A program made the translations under genes and the position numbers. The notes under the pieces are model-generated. The model did not search any database, had not been told where the DNA came from, and was given only the letters and a program-made list of their open reading frames with translations. Positions 1-7,237 of a stretch of 39,767 nt of DNA are shown here, in pieces. How positions within the stretch are numbered: position 1 is the first letter of the stretch; the number at the start of each line of letters is the position of its first letter. Source of the stretch: Klebsiella pneumoniae (GTDB lineage: Bacteria > Pseudomonadota > Gammaproteobacteria > Burkholderiales > SG8-39); contig CAMDRJ010000007.1 of assembly GCA_945906755.1 (NCBI GenBank), positions 1 to 39,767 on the forward strand. The letters run 5' to 3'.

Positions 1-160
1 TGTCGTCGATATGGAACTTCCGCCAGTCCACGCCCATTGCTTGGGTGAACCAATCTTCAACCACCTCGTTGAAGAGCAGGAAGTACTGTGGGAAGAAGAT
101 GATGCCGGCCGGATCGCAGTGTTGAAAGCGGACCAGCTTCTGAGTGGTGAATGCGGGCAT
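1..160 (-). CDS. Acyl-CoA thioesterase, 4-hydroxybenzoyl-CoA thioesterase type (N-terminal part, cut by window edge)
   Basis: Reading the minus strand from the ATG at 160 gives about 53 residues without a stop before the window ends. They include [16 protein letters not shown], which matches the active-site region of hotdog-fold 4-hydroxybenzoyl-CoA thioesterases, where the Asp of the 'DPAGI' motif is catalytic. Members hydrolyse aromatic or short acyl-CoA thioesters in the cytoplasm. An in-frame ATG at 208 would add 16 residues; neither start has a clear ribosome binding site, and 160 fits the usual short lead before the motif. The gene is divergent from the extradiol dioxygenase genes, which is consistent with an aromatic-acid catabolic role. 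The C-terminal two thirds are not in the window, so substrate and exact subfamily remain open. Confidence 0.8.
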   Translation of the reverse strand, partial: MPAFTTQKLVRFQHCDPAGIIFFPQYFLLFNEVVEDWFTQAMGVDWRKFHIDD

Positions 161-312
161 GTCGGGGCGGTCGGTTGGAGTAGGGTGGCGTGCCCTATTC
201 TCCGTCATATCGACTGGCACGATTCGATTTGCCGTTACGAGCATTGACACCAACTTGGCCGGGTGCGAGCATCGATTGCAGCGCGACACTGGGCGAACGC
301 ATCGAGCACATC

Positions 313-615
313 ATGGGCATCTTGCAAACCGATAAGACACTGCCGGCCAACCGATTGATCTTTGACGTGCGGCGCGATAGCGCATTGTTGCAGCGATTCC
401 GCGTGGATCTGGACGGTGTCATGGCCGAATACGGATTATCCGACGCGGAGCAGACGGCCTTTCGGTCCGTAGATCTGAAGGCGTTGGCCGCGCTTGGCGT
501 GCATCCTTACTTCTTGCCGCAAGTGGCGCGCCTATTCAAGGGCGGTGGCTACAACCACAATGACAGTGCCGCCGCACAGCTCTATGCGAGCAAGATGCTC
601 ACACCGGGTACTTGA
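313..615 (+). CDS. Extradiol ring-cleavage dioxygenase small subunit, LigA-like
   Basis: This encodes about 100 residues resembling the small (alpha, LigA-type) subunit of class III extradiol dioxygenases. The recognisable parts are a DVRRD...LLQRFRVDLD helix pair and the stretch LGVHPYFLPQVARLF near the C-terminus. In the LigAB family this subunit lacks the metal ligands and closes over the active site of the LigB-type subunit. It ends 8 bp before the LigB-like gene, so the two are clearly co-transcribed and should form one enzyme. The start is uncertain: the frame is open upstream to about 190, but residues before the ATG at 313 do not look like protein of this family and no good ribosome binding site is visible. 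Protocatechuate, gallate or aminophenol-type substrates are all possible. Confidence 0.75.
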   Translation: MGILQTDKTLPANRLIFDVRRDSALLQRFRVDLDGVMAEYGLSDAEQTAFRSVDLKALAALGVHPYFLPQVARLFKGGGYNHNDSAAAQLYASKMLTPGT

Positions 616-623
616 GCGAGACC

Positions 624-1469
624 ATGGCGAATATTGTTTCAGTGATTGCGTTAGCCCATGCGCCGGGTGTGACCGGTTGGCTCGATAAGGCGCCGGCGTC
701 GCAACAAGACGAATTGATGCGCGGCTATGCGGCCATGGCCGACTCGCTGGCCGCGGCCAAGCCAGATGTCATCGTCGGCATTGCCAATGACCATCTGCTC
801 AATTTCCGGATGGAAAATATTCCGGACTGGTGCGTCGGCATCGCCGATCGCTGGCAGGGGCCGGCTGAATGGTTCCAGGACTGGTTGAACGTCGCCAACT
901 ATGAAGTCGCAGGACATCGCGCGCTGGCGCGCCACATCGTGCGTGGCGTCGGTGCGCAGGGGATCAATCTTTCCTACACGGATAAGCTGCTATTCGACGA
1001 TAACTGGTCGGTGCCGCTCAAGTTTCTCACGCCGCGCTACGACGTTCCGCTGGTGCCGATCCATATGAATTGCGTGATGCCGCCATTGCCGCCCAATGAG
1101 CGCTGCTATGCGTTTGGACAAGCGCTGGCCAATGTCATTCGGGAATGGCCCGGCAATGAGCGCGTGGCGATTATGGCAACCGGTGGCCTCTCGCATGATC
1201 CTGGCGGCCCGAAATACTTCGCGGTCGATGAAGTGTTCGATCGCTGGTTTCTTGGCTTGTTAGGCGGCGTTGATCATGCGCGAGTGCTGCGTGAAGTGAC
1301 CCATGAACGCATGATCGCCGCAGGCGATGGCGGCACCTCCGAACTGCTGGCTTGGCTTGTCGCAATGGGCGCTGCTGGAGCGGGCGCGCCGGCAGAGACG
1401 CTGTTCTACGTACCCTCGGTGCCACTCCGTTGTGGCATGGGCGGCGTTGCCTGGCGGCTTGCGCCCTAG
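624..1469 (+). CDS. Class III extradiol ring-cleavage dioxygenase catalytic subunit, LigB-like
   Basis: The 281-residue protein carries every expected residue of the LigB fold. The likely non-haem Fe(II) ligands are His12 (in ALAHAPG), His57 (in ANDHLLNF) and Glu240 (in GGTSELLAW), and the likely catalytic acid/base is His191 (in GGLSHDPGG). It is expected to open a catechol-type ring between a hydroxylated and a neighbouring carbon, using O2. The ATG at 624 is preferred over an in-frame TTG at 612, because the metal His then falls at residue 12 as in Sphingobium LigB. It pairs with the LigA-like gene just upstream. The family also includes gallate dioxygenases and 2-aminophenol 1,6-dioxygenase, so the substrate is not determined. 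An RraA/CHA-type aldolase further along is what a protocatechuate or gallate 4,5-route would need. Confidence 0.9.
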   Translation: MANIVSVIALAHAPGVTGWLDKAPASQQDELMRGYAAMADSLAAAKPDVIVGIANDHLLNFRMENIPDWCVGIADRWQGPAEWFQDWLNVANYEVAGHRALARHIVRGVGAQGINLSYTDKLLFDDNWSVPLKFLTPRYDVPLVPIHMNCVMPPLPPNERCYAFGQALANVIREWPGNERVAIMATGGLSHDPGGPKYFAVDEVFDRWFLGLLGGVDHARVLREVTHERMIAAGDGGTSELLAWLVAMGAAGAGAPAETLFYVPSVPLRCGMGGVAWRLAP

Positions 1470-1507
1470 CCGCCAAGCGTGATGTGGACGCGCGAGCTTG
1501 CGGTCGC

Positions 1508-2464
1508 TTAGCGTTTGAGATCCGCGCATTCCGGTACGGCGGAAAGCACTGGTCGGCCAGCGAAATGCTCGAGCAGATTTTTTACCACCAGATCGCCCAT
1601 TTGCTTGCGTGTGGTGTGCGTGGCGCTGCCAAGATGAGGCGTTAGCACAACGTTTTCGAGCGGCCATAAGGCTTCGGGCGTTTCCGGTTCTTTGTCGTAG
1701 ACATCAATCGCCGCGGCGCCCAGGCTGCCATTCTGCAAGCACCGGATGAGGGCTTCGGTGTCGACCACCGAACCACGCGCCACATTCACGAGCGTGCCGG
1801 TGGGCCCGAGCGCCTTCATGACGTCTTCATTGATGATATGACGCGTACCTGCACCACCCGGCAAAATGCACACGAGGACATTGCTCGCTTTGGCGAGTTC
1901 CAGGACGCTCGGAAAGTACGGGAACGCAACGTCGGTTTGCCGCGTCCGGCTGTGATATTGCACTTGCATCCCGAATGCGAGCACGCGTTTGGCGATGGCT
2001 TTGCCGATGCGGCCAAGGCCAAGAATGCCCACCTTCAAATCGCCAAGATGGCGCGTCAGCGGGTAGTTGCCGTTGGCAACCCATTTGCCCGCACGCAAAT
2101 AGCGGTCGGCTGCGACCACGCGACGTTCGATCGCGAGGATCAGTGACAGGGTCGTATCGGCCACCGCTTCGTTAAGAACGCCCGGGGTGTTGGTCACCAT
2201 CACATTGCGCGCACGTGCCGCAACGGCATCGACGTTGTCATAGCCGACGCCAAAATTGGCGACGATTTCGAGCTTGGGAAGGGATTGAATCAGCGTCGCA
2301 TCCGAACGTCCGGAACCCGCGATCGCTCGTACCCGCGGACCGACCTCGGCCAACATCTGCGCGCGGTCTTTCGCCTCGAACAAACGATGGGTGGTGAATT
2401 CACGATCGAGCCATTCCATCGAAGGGGCGTAAAACGCACCGGTGACAAGCACTTCTTGTTTCAT
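1508..2464 (-). CDS. D-isomer specific 2-hydroxyacid dehydrogenase (GhrB/hydroxypyruvate reductase type)
   Basis: The 318-residue length is normal for the family. The NAD(P)-binding Rossmann loop is GLGRIG at about 149-154. The catalytic triad is visible as Arg230 (NVARGSVVD), Glu259 (DKEPETP) and His277 (LTPHLGSAT). Such enzymes reversibly reduce 2-oxoacids such as glyoxylate, hydroxypyruvate or aromatic 2-oxoacids to D-2-hydroxyacids. The gene converges with the LigB-like gene (38 bp apart) and diverges from the CoA-transferase across a 116-bp spacer that must hold both promoters. A role in handling a 2-oxo or 2-hydroxy acid made by the neighbouring lyases is inferred; the real substrate cannot be read from sequence. 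Confidence 0.9.
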   Translation of the reverse strand: MKQEVLVTGAFYAPSMEWLDREFTTHRLFEAKDRAQMLAEVGPRVRAIAGSGRSDATLIQSLPKLEIVANFGVGYDNVDAVAARARNVMVTNTPGVLNEAVADTTLSLILAIERRVVAADRYLRAGKWVANGNYPLTRHLGDLKVGILGLGRIGKAIAKRVLAFGMQVQYHSRTRQTDVAFPYFPSVLELAKASNVLVCILPGGAGTRHIINEDVMKALGPTGTLVNVARGSVVDTEALIRCLQNGSLGAAAIDVYDKEPETPEALWPLENVVLTPHLGSATHTTRKQMGDLVVKNLLEHFAGRPVLSAVPECADLKR

Positions 2465-2580
2465 GAGCGGGTTCCTAGGGGTCGGCGAGCGTGGACCCGC
2501 GATTGTAGAGGACGATCGGCCCGTCGGGTCAGTCGGGACGCTAAGATACGCGCCTCATCCGGCATCGAAGAAAGCATTGC

Positions 2581-3795
2581 ATGCAGCAGGAGACCAGTAA
2601 AAAACCACAAGGTGCGCTGGCCGGTACCCGTGTGATCGATTTATCGCGCGTGCTGGCAGGGCCGCTCGCAGCCCAGATTCTGTCCGATCACGGGGCGGAG
2701 GTCATCAAGGTCGAGCCGCCGCAAGGCGATGAAACGCGCACGCTTGGACCGCCCTTCATCGAGGAGAGCGCGGCCTACTACCACGCACTCAATCGCAACA
2801 AACGCGGTATTGCGCTTGATCTCACCAAGCCAGCGGCACGCGAGGTGTTGTTCAGGTTGTTGGCAGACGCCGATATCCTCGTCGAAAATTTTCTGCCTGG
2901 AACGATGGAAGGATGGGGCCTTGGTTACGACGAGGTGTTATCGAAGAGATTCCCGCGCCTCATCTATTGCCGGATTTCGGGGTTCGGTATGGACGGCCCG
3001 CTGGGTGGGTTGCCGGGCTATGACGCGGTGCTGCAGGCACAGTGCGGCTTGATGAGCGTCAACGGTCATCCCGATACCGGGAAGACCCGTATCGGTATCG
3101 CGCTGGTCGATATTTCCACCGGCATGTCCTCGACCATCGGGATTTTACTGGCGCTCGCCGAACGGCATCGATCCGGACGCGGACAATTGGTCGACTTGAG
3201 CCTCTATGATGTGGGACTGTCGCTGCTCATTCCGCATGCGGCGAATTGGATCGCCTCGCACCGCGAACCGAAATTGAATGGCAGCGGCCATCCCAATCTC
3301 GCACCGTATGACAAGTATCGGACCACCGATGGCGAGATTTTTCTCGGCGTGGTCAACGACGGACAATTTCGCAAGCTCTGTCGCGCATTGGGTCGCGATG
3401 AACTCGGCGGCGATCCCCGCTTTCGCACCAATCCGGACCGCGTGGCGAATCGAGCGGTGCTGCGGAGCGAAATCGAGACGATACTAGTGGGACGGCAGTC
3501 CGCGGAATTGTGCGCCTCGCTCATGGCAGTCGGCGTGCCGGCCGGACCGGTGAATAGCGTGCCCGAAGCGATGATGCATCCGCAGACGACTGAACGCGGC
3601 ATGGCGGTGGAACTCGATGGCTATCGTGGCATCGGCATTCCGGCGCGCTTGTCGCGCACCCCTGGCGCACCACAGCGTCGGCCACCCAAATTTGCGGAGC
3701 ATACGCATACCGTGCTCGCTGAAGCGGGCTATTCAGAGGATGCGATCGCTCAACTGGTCGAAGCGGGCGCCGTGCTGGAAAAGCCGCGCCGATAG
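2581..3795 (+). CDS. Family III CoA-transferase (CaiB/BaiF)
   Basis: The 404-residue protein opens with the family hallmark RVIDLSRVLAGP, followed by DHGAEVIKVEPP and GDETR. The probable catalytic aspartate is Asp148 in GLPGYDAVLQA, equivalent to the Asp that forms the acyl anhydride in formyl-CoA transferase. The enzyme moves CoA between two carboxylic acids, here unknown, for example from succinyl-CoA to an aromatic or dicarboxylic acid. It lies 56 bp upstream of, and co-oriented with, a ThDP-dependent decarboxylase, so activation and decarboxylation of related acids is plausible. The arrangement superficially resembles frc-oxc oxalate loci, but the decarboxylase is not oxalyl-CoA decarboxylase-like, so that name is not used. 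Confidence 0.9.
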   Translation: MQQETSKKPQGALAGTRVIDLSRVLAGPLAAQILSDHGAEVIKVEPPQGDETRTLGPPFIEESAAYYHALNRNKRGIALDLTKPAAREVLFRLLADADILVENFLPGTMEGWGLGYDEVLSKRFPRLIYCRISGFGMDGPLGGLPGYDAVLQAQCGLMSVNGHPDTGKTRIGIALVDISTGMSSTIGILLALAERHRSGRGQLVDLSLYDVGLSLLIPHAANWIASHREPKLNGSGHPNLAPYDKYRTTDGEIFLGVVNDGQFRKLCRALGRDELGGDPRFRTNPDRVANRAVLRSEIETILVGRQSAELCASLMAVGVPAGPVNSVPEAMMHPQTTERGMAVELDGYRGIGIPARLSRTPGAPQRRPPKFAEHTHTVLAEAGYSEDAIAQLVEAGAVLEKPRR

Positions 3796-3851
3796 ATCCG
3801 TATAAACTTGATTGATCAAGCCGAACCCCCTTCCATCGGAGTACTGAAACG

Positions 3852-5516
3852 ATGCCCAAGATCACCGGCCGCGCGGCCTTTTTGCAGCTACTCGTCGACA
3901 ATGGCGTCACGCACTTGTTCGGCAATCCCGGCACCACTGAGCTGCCGATCATGGAAGTCGTGCCGAAATTTCCGCAGCTCAAATACATCCTCGGCTTGCA
4001 GGAATCAATCGTGGTGGCGATGGCCGATGGTTATGCGCGGGCTTCGGGCAAGCTGGCCGCCTGCAATCTGCATGTCGCACCCGGCCTTGGACATGCGATG
4101 GGTGCGCTCTACACCGCGAAATTCTCCGGTTCACCCCTCATCATTACTGCCGGACAGTATGAACAAGGCCATGGACTGACCGAGCCGCTCTTGGCCGGCC
4201 CCTTGGTGCGCATGGCCGAGCCGCTCGTGAAGTGGGCGGTGGAGCCAACGCGAGCCGAGGATCTGCCACGGATCGTGCATCGCGCGGCGAAGATCGCACT
4301 GACGCCGCCGACCGGACCGGTCTTCATCAGCCTGCCCGGTGATGTTCTCGATCAGGAGCCCGAACTTGATCTTGGCCATCCAACGCGAATCGAAATGTCG
4401 TTGCGACCCACCGATGCAACCGTGCAAGCGGTGGTCGATAAACTGTTGAGCGCCAAGAATCCGGTCATCGTTGCGGGCCAAGAACTCGCCACGCGTGATG
4501 CGTTCGGTGAAGCGGGCGAGCTGGCAACGTTGTTGGGGGCCGCGGTCTACCAGGAATCGATTCCCTACAAGGCCTCGTTCCAAAGCGATCATCCCTTGCA
4601 TATGGGTACGCTCACGCGCGTGCAAAAGCAGGTGCGTAGCACCTTGGAGCCGTATGACATGCTGATCTGTCTCGGCGCGGATCTCATGCGCATGTCGGTG
4701 TATAGCCCGGTTGATCCATTGCCGGCCGGCATGCCGGTGGTCCATATCACCGAGCGCGACTGGGAGCTTGGCAAGAACTATCCCACTGAACTTGCCATTC
4801 AGGCGAATGTGAAGGACATGCTGACAGTCATGTTGCCGGTGCTGCGCGCAAGGCGGTCGGCCGCCTACGTTGGGAATGCCGAACGCCGCGCCGGGGAATT
4901 GAAGACCCGCAATTGGTCGGTGCAGCGCGATCGCGCCTGTGTCGATGCATTGAGCGCGGCCGAGACCATGCCGATCGATCCGAAATTCATGATCTTCGCG
5001 ATCACCGAGGCGATACCGAAGAACGCCGCGATCGTCGAGGAGGGCGTCACGACGACGGCTCATCTGCCGGCGTTCTACAACATGCGCGATCCGCAAAGCA
5101 TGTACGGCCTGGCAAGTGGCGGTCTTGGCTTTGGTCTGCCGGGTGCGATCGGCGTGTGTCTTGCGCAGCCGGGCCGCCCAATCGTTGCGATCATCGGCGA
5201 TGGCGCTGCGATGTATAGCATTCAAGGGCTCTGGTCGGCCGCGCACTACAAGTTGCCGATTACTTATCTCATCGCGAACAATCGTAGTTATCGGATCATC
5301 AAGGAGCGCTTGGTCGCCTCGCGCAAGACCGATCAGTTCGTCGGCATGGACTTTCGCGACCCACCGTTCGACTTCGTCGCGATGGCGCAATCGATGGGGC
5401 TCAAGGCGCGCCGCGTGACCGAGCCGGGGCAGCTTAAGGCGGCGATTCAGGCAGGTGTGGCCTCAGGCGGACCTAACCTGATCGATGTGGCAATTGCCGA
5501 CGGTTTCGGCGGGTAG
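3852..5516 (+). CDS. ThDP-dependent decarboxylase, benzoylformate decarboxylase-like
   Basis: The 554-residue enzyme has the three-domain layout of the ThDP family. The cofactor-activating Glu is Glu51 (LGLQESIVV). His74 (NLHVAPG) matches the active-site His70 of benzoylformate decarboxylase. A DHP motif near His247 sits where that enzyme has His281. The Mg/ThDP motif runs from GDG (449-451) to NN (476-477). The usual active-site Ser of the GNPGSNELP loop is replaced by Thr in GNPGTTELP. Family members decarboxylate 2-oxoacids such as phenylglyoxylate to aldehydes. A GGAG at 3837-3840 lies 11 bp before the ATG. The acting substrate is uncertain, because related proteins of unknown substrate are common in aromatic clusters. 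A hairpin terminator follows the stop codon. Confidence 0.85.
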   Translation: MPKITGRAAFLQLLVDNGVTHLFGNPGTTELPIMEVVPKFPQLKYILGLQESIVVAMADGYARASGKLAACNLHVAPGLGHAMGALYTAKFSGSPLIITAGQYEQGHGLTEPLLAGPLVRMAEPLVKWAVEPTRAEDLPRIVHRAAKIALTPPTGPVFISLPGDVLDQEPELDLGHPTRIEMSLRPTDATVQAVVDKLLSAKNPVIVAGQELATRDAFGEAGELATLLGAAVYQESIPYKASFQSDHPLHMGTLTRVQKQVRSTLEPYDMLICLGADLMRMSVYSPVDPLPAGMPVVHITERDWELGKNYPTELAIQANVKDMLTVMLPVLRARRSAAYVGNAERRAGELKTRNWSVQRDRACVDALSAAETMPIDPKFMIFAITEAIPKNAAIVEEGVTTTAHLPAFYNMRDPQSMYGLASGGLGFGLPGAIGVCLAQPGRPIVAIIGDGAAMYSIQGLWSAAHYKLPITYLIANNRSYRIIKERLVASRKTDQFVGMDFRDPPFDFVAMAQSMGLKARRVTEPGQLKAAIQAGVASGGPNLIDVAIADGFGG

Positions 5517-5537
5517 GGCTAACCAAGTCTGGGTCGT

Positions 5538-5566
5538 AAAGGATCGGCTGCATAGCCGATCCTTTT
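5538..5566. terminator. Bidirectional intrinsic terminator between convergent genes
   Basis: A perfect 9-bp stem, GGATCGGCT (5541-5549) and AGCCGATCC (5554-5562), has a GCAT loop and is followed by TTTT. It is preceded by AAA, so a T-run also follows the stem on the minus strand. It sits between the stop codons of the decarboxylase (plus) and the aldolase (minus), exactly where a shared terminator is expected. Confidence 0.85.
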
Positions 5567-5575
5567 CAGAACAAA

Positions 5576-6247
5576 TCAGAAGCTGCAGCCTTGCGCTTTC
5601 AATGCGGCGTCGACCCATTTGCGGTCGATTGTGCCGTTGGCAATCGATTTCAGTACAGCGTCCTCTTTGGCGCGAATCGATCGCGCGGAGGCGAGCACTG
5701 CTTCCGCATCGGCCGGTCTGATCGCAACGACACCATCGGCATCGCCGATGACGATATCGCCGGGATGCACCACCATCCCGCCGACTGACACGGTTACATT
5801 GATTTCACCCGGACCATTCTTGTAGGGGCCGCGATGGGTTGCACCGCGCGCGAAGACCGGGAAATCGCGCTGGGCCAGTTCGCCCGCGTCGCGGATCGCA
5901 CCGTCAATAATGAATCCGGCGACGCCTTTGCTCTTGGCAAGGGTGGTCATGATGTCGCCGATGATCGCCTGCTCGCAGGCGCCTGCTGCGTCGACGACGA
6001 TCACATCACCTGGCTGGGCGATATCGATCGCCTTGTGGACCATCAAGTTATCGCCGGCCGCGACGCGCACGGTCAATGCCACACCCGCCATCGTTTTCCC
6101 ATTGTGCATCGGGCGAATGCCGCTCGCGCCACCTTGTAGGCGGTTCATGCTGTCGGAAATATGCGGCGTGACCTGTTCGCCCAAGCCTTTGACAAGTGCG
6201 CTGGAAGGGCGGGGTGGGGCGGGGAGAATGCGAAAGCCAATGCTCAT
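5576..6247 (-). CDS. RraA-family aldolase (4-hydroxy-4-methyl-2-oxoglutarate / 4-carboxy-4-hydroxy-2-oxoadipate aldolase-like)
   Basis: The 223-residue protein has the diagnostic D-X20-R-D motif of the HMG/CHA aldolases: Asp98 in GDIMTT, then Arg119-Asp120 in DGAIRDAGE. It also has the VVDAAG and GDIVIGDADGV segments of the RraA fold. In the family these are class II, Mg-dependent pyruvate aldolases that end the 4,5-cleavage pathways of protocatechuate and gallate by releasing pyruvate and oxaloacetate. The gene has a good AGGAG ribosome binding site just before the ATG at 6247. It is on the opposite strand from the LigAB-like genes and 4 kb away, so joint function is plausible but not shown. 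Plain RraA (RNase E inhibitor) is less likely in this setting. Confidence 0.85.
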   Translation of the reverse strand: MSIGFRILPAPPRPSSALVKGLGEQVTPHISDSMNRLQGGASGIRPMHNGKTMAGVALTVRVAAGDNLMVHKAIDIAQPGDVIVVDAAGACEQAIIGDIMTTLAKSKGVAGFIIDGAIRDAGELAQRDFPVFARGATHRGPYKNGPGEINVTVSVGGMVVHPGDIVIGDADGVVAIRPADAEAVLASARSIRAKEDAVLKSIANGTIDRKWVDAALKAQGCSF

Positions 6248-6283
6248 GAGGGGCTCCTATTGGGGATCGACGGATTGGTTCAA

Positions 6284-6313
6284 TTGACGATTCATGCATC
6301 GCTCCCCTAATTG
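6284..6313 (+). promoter_or_regulatory. Possible sigma-70 promoter in the aldolase/exosortase intergenic region
   Basis: TTGACG (6284-6289) is followed after 17-18 bp by CTAATT/TAATTG. It points toward the exosortase gene. The 219-bp region (6248-6466) contains no other recognisable gene, and the minus-strand aldolase promoter must also lie here. The match to consensus is only moderate. Confidence 0.3.
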
Positions 6314-6466
6314 CCAAGCAGGGAGAACGATGGATGCGCCAATGCTATCAGGCTGACGAACGAACCGGCTTGCCCGCGGCCACCGGGAGGAATGCGAGTG
6401 ACAACGTTCCTGAACGCGTCAATCGAGGCCGAATTCAAGGCTCATGCAGTCCCTATACTTGGCGCC

Positions 6467-7237
6467 ATGTCGATCATCGCCAATCGTGCTCAGCCCTTCG
6501 CCGGCTCCAGGAATGCCCTATGGGCCGTCGCCCTCTGCCTCGGATGCCTCTTGGTGTTCTACCGCGAGACGATCGCGCAAATCGTCGGTCTGTGGTCGAG
6601 TTCCGGCACCTATGAGCATGGTTTTGCGATCGTCCCGATCGTTGGATGGCTGATCTGGAATCGTCGTGGTGAGCTTGCGCGATACCCGGTGGCCCCGTCA
6701 ATTCTTGCGTTAGTCGGCGTGATTGCGGCCGGATTGCTCTGGCTGCTTGGGGTCTTGGCGCCCGCCGGAGTCGTCACTTACTTTGCGCTAGTACTGATGA
6801 TCGTCGCGACGATCGTTGCGGTTGTCGGGATGCGAGTCGCAAGGGCGCTCGCGTTCCCGCTTGGCTTTCTATTCCTCGCGGTGCCGTTCGGTGATTTCAT
6901 GGTGCCGATCATGGTGGACTGGACGGCCAATTTCACAGTCGCAGCGCTACGGGCAACCGGTGTCCCGGTGTTCCGCGAAGGCAATGATTTCGTGATTCCA
7001 ACCGGACGTTGGTCGGTCGTTGAGGCGTGCAGCGGGATTCGCTATTTTCATGCTGCGCTTACCGGCGGGGCATTGTTTGCCTATCTCGTCTACCGGAGCA
7101 CGGCACGTAGGGCGGCCTTCATTGGATTGTCGATCGTCACACCGATCATCGCTAATTGGCTGCGGGCATACCTGATTGTGCTGACCGGGCACCTGTCCAA
7201 CAACGAAATTGCCGCCGGTGCGGATCACTTGGTCTAG
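6467..7237 (+). CDS. Exosortase, C-terminally truncated
   Basis: The 256-residue multi-pass membrane protein has the exosortase catalytic set: Cys188 in EACSGIRY, Arg233 in NWLRAY and His254 in GADHLV. Roughly seven hydrophobic segments are seen. Exosortases are inner-membrane transpeptidases that process PEP-CTERM proteins, usually in species with exopolysaccharide loci. Family members normally continue after the His with a Y-G-W-type sequence and one more membrane helix. Here translation stops two residues after His254, at a TAG shared as CTAG with the stop of the converging gene. The ATG at 6467 is chosen because upstream in-frame sequence looks non-coding. No PEP-CTERM substrate or EpsI-type partner is visible nearby. 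It may be non-functional. Confidence 0.8.
   Translation: MSIIANRAQPFAGSRNALWAVALCLGCLLVFYRETIAQIVGLWSSSGTYEHGFAIVPIVGWLIWNRRGELARYPVAPSILALVGVIAAGLLWLLGVLAPAGVVTYFALVLMIVATIVAVVGMRVARALAFPLGFLFLAVPFGDFMVPIMVDWTANFTVAALRATGVPVFREGNDFVIPTGRWSVVEACSGIRYFHAALTGGALFAYLVYRSTARRAAFIGLSIVTPIIANWLRAYLIVLTGHLSNNEIAAGADHLV

Noticed and set aside
4131-5390. Long minus-strand open frame (419 codons) across the decarboxylase gene
   Set aside because: It is antisense to a well-supported ThDP enzyme. Its translation is rich in Arg/His with no recognisable motif, as expected for a shadow frame in GC-rich DNA.
2581-5516. Oxalate catabolism pair (formyl-CoA transferase plus oxalyl-CoA decarboxylase)
   Set aside because: The gene order fits, but the ThDP enzyme has benzoylformate-decarboxylase-like active-site motifs (Glu51, His74, DHP) and not those of oxalyl-CoA decarboxylase.
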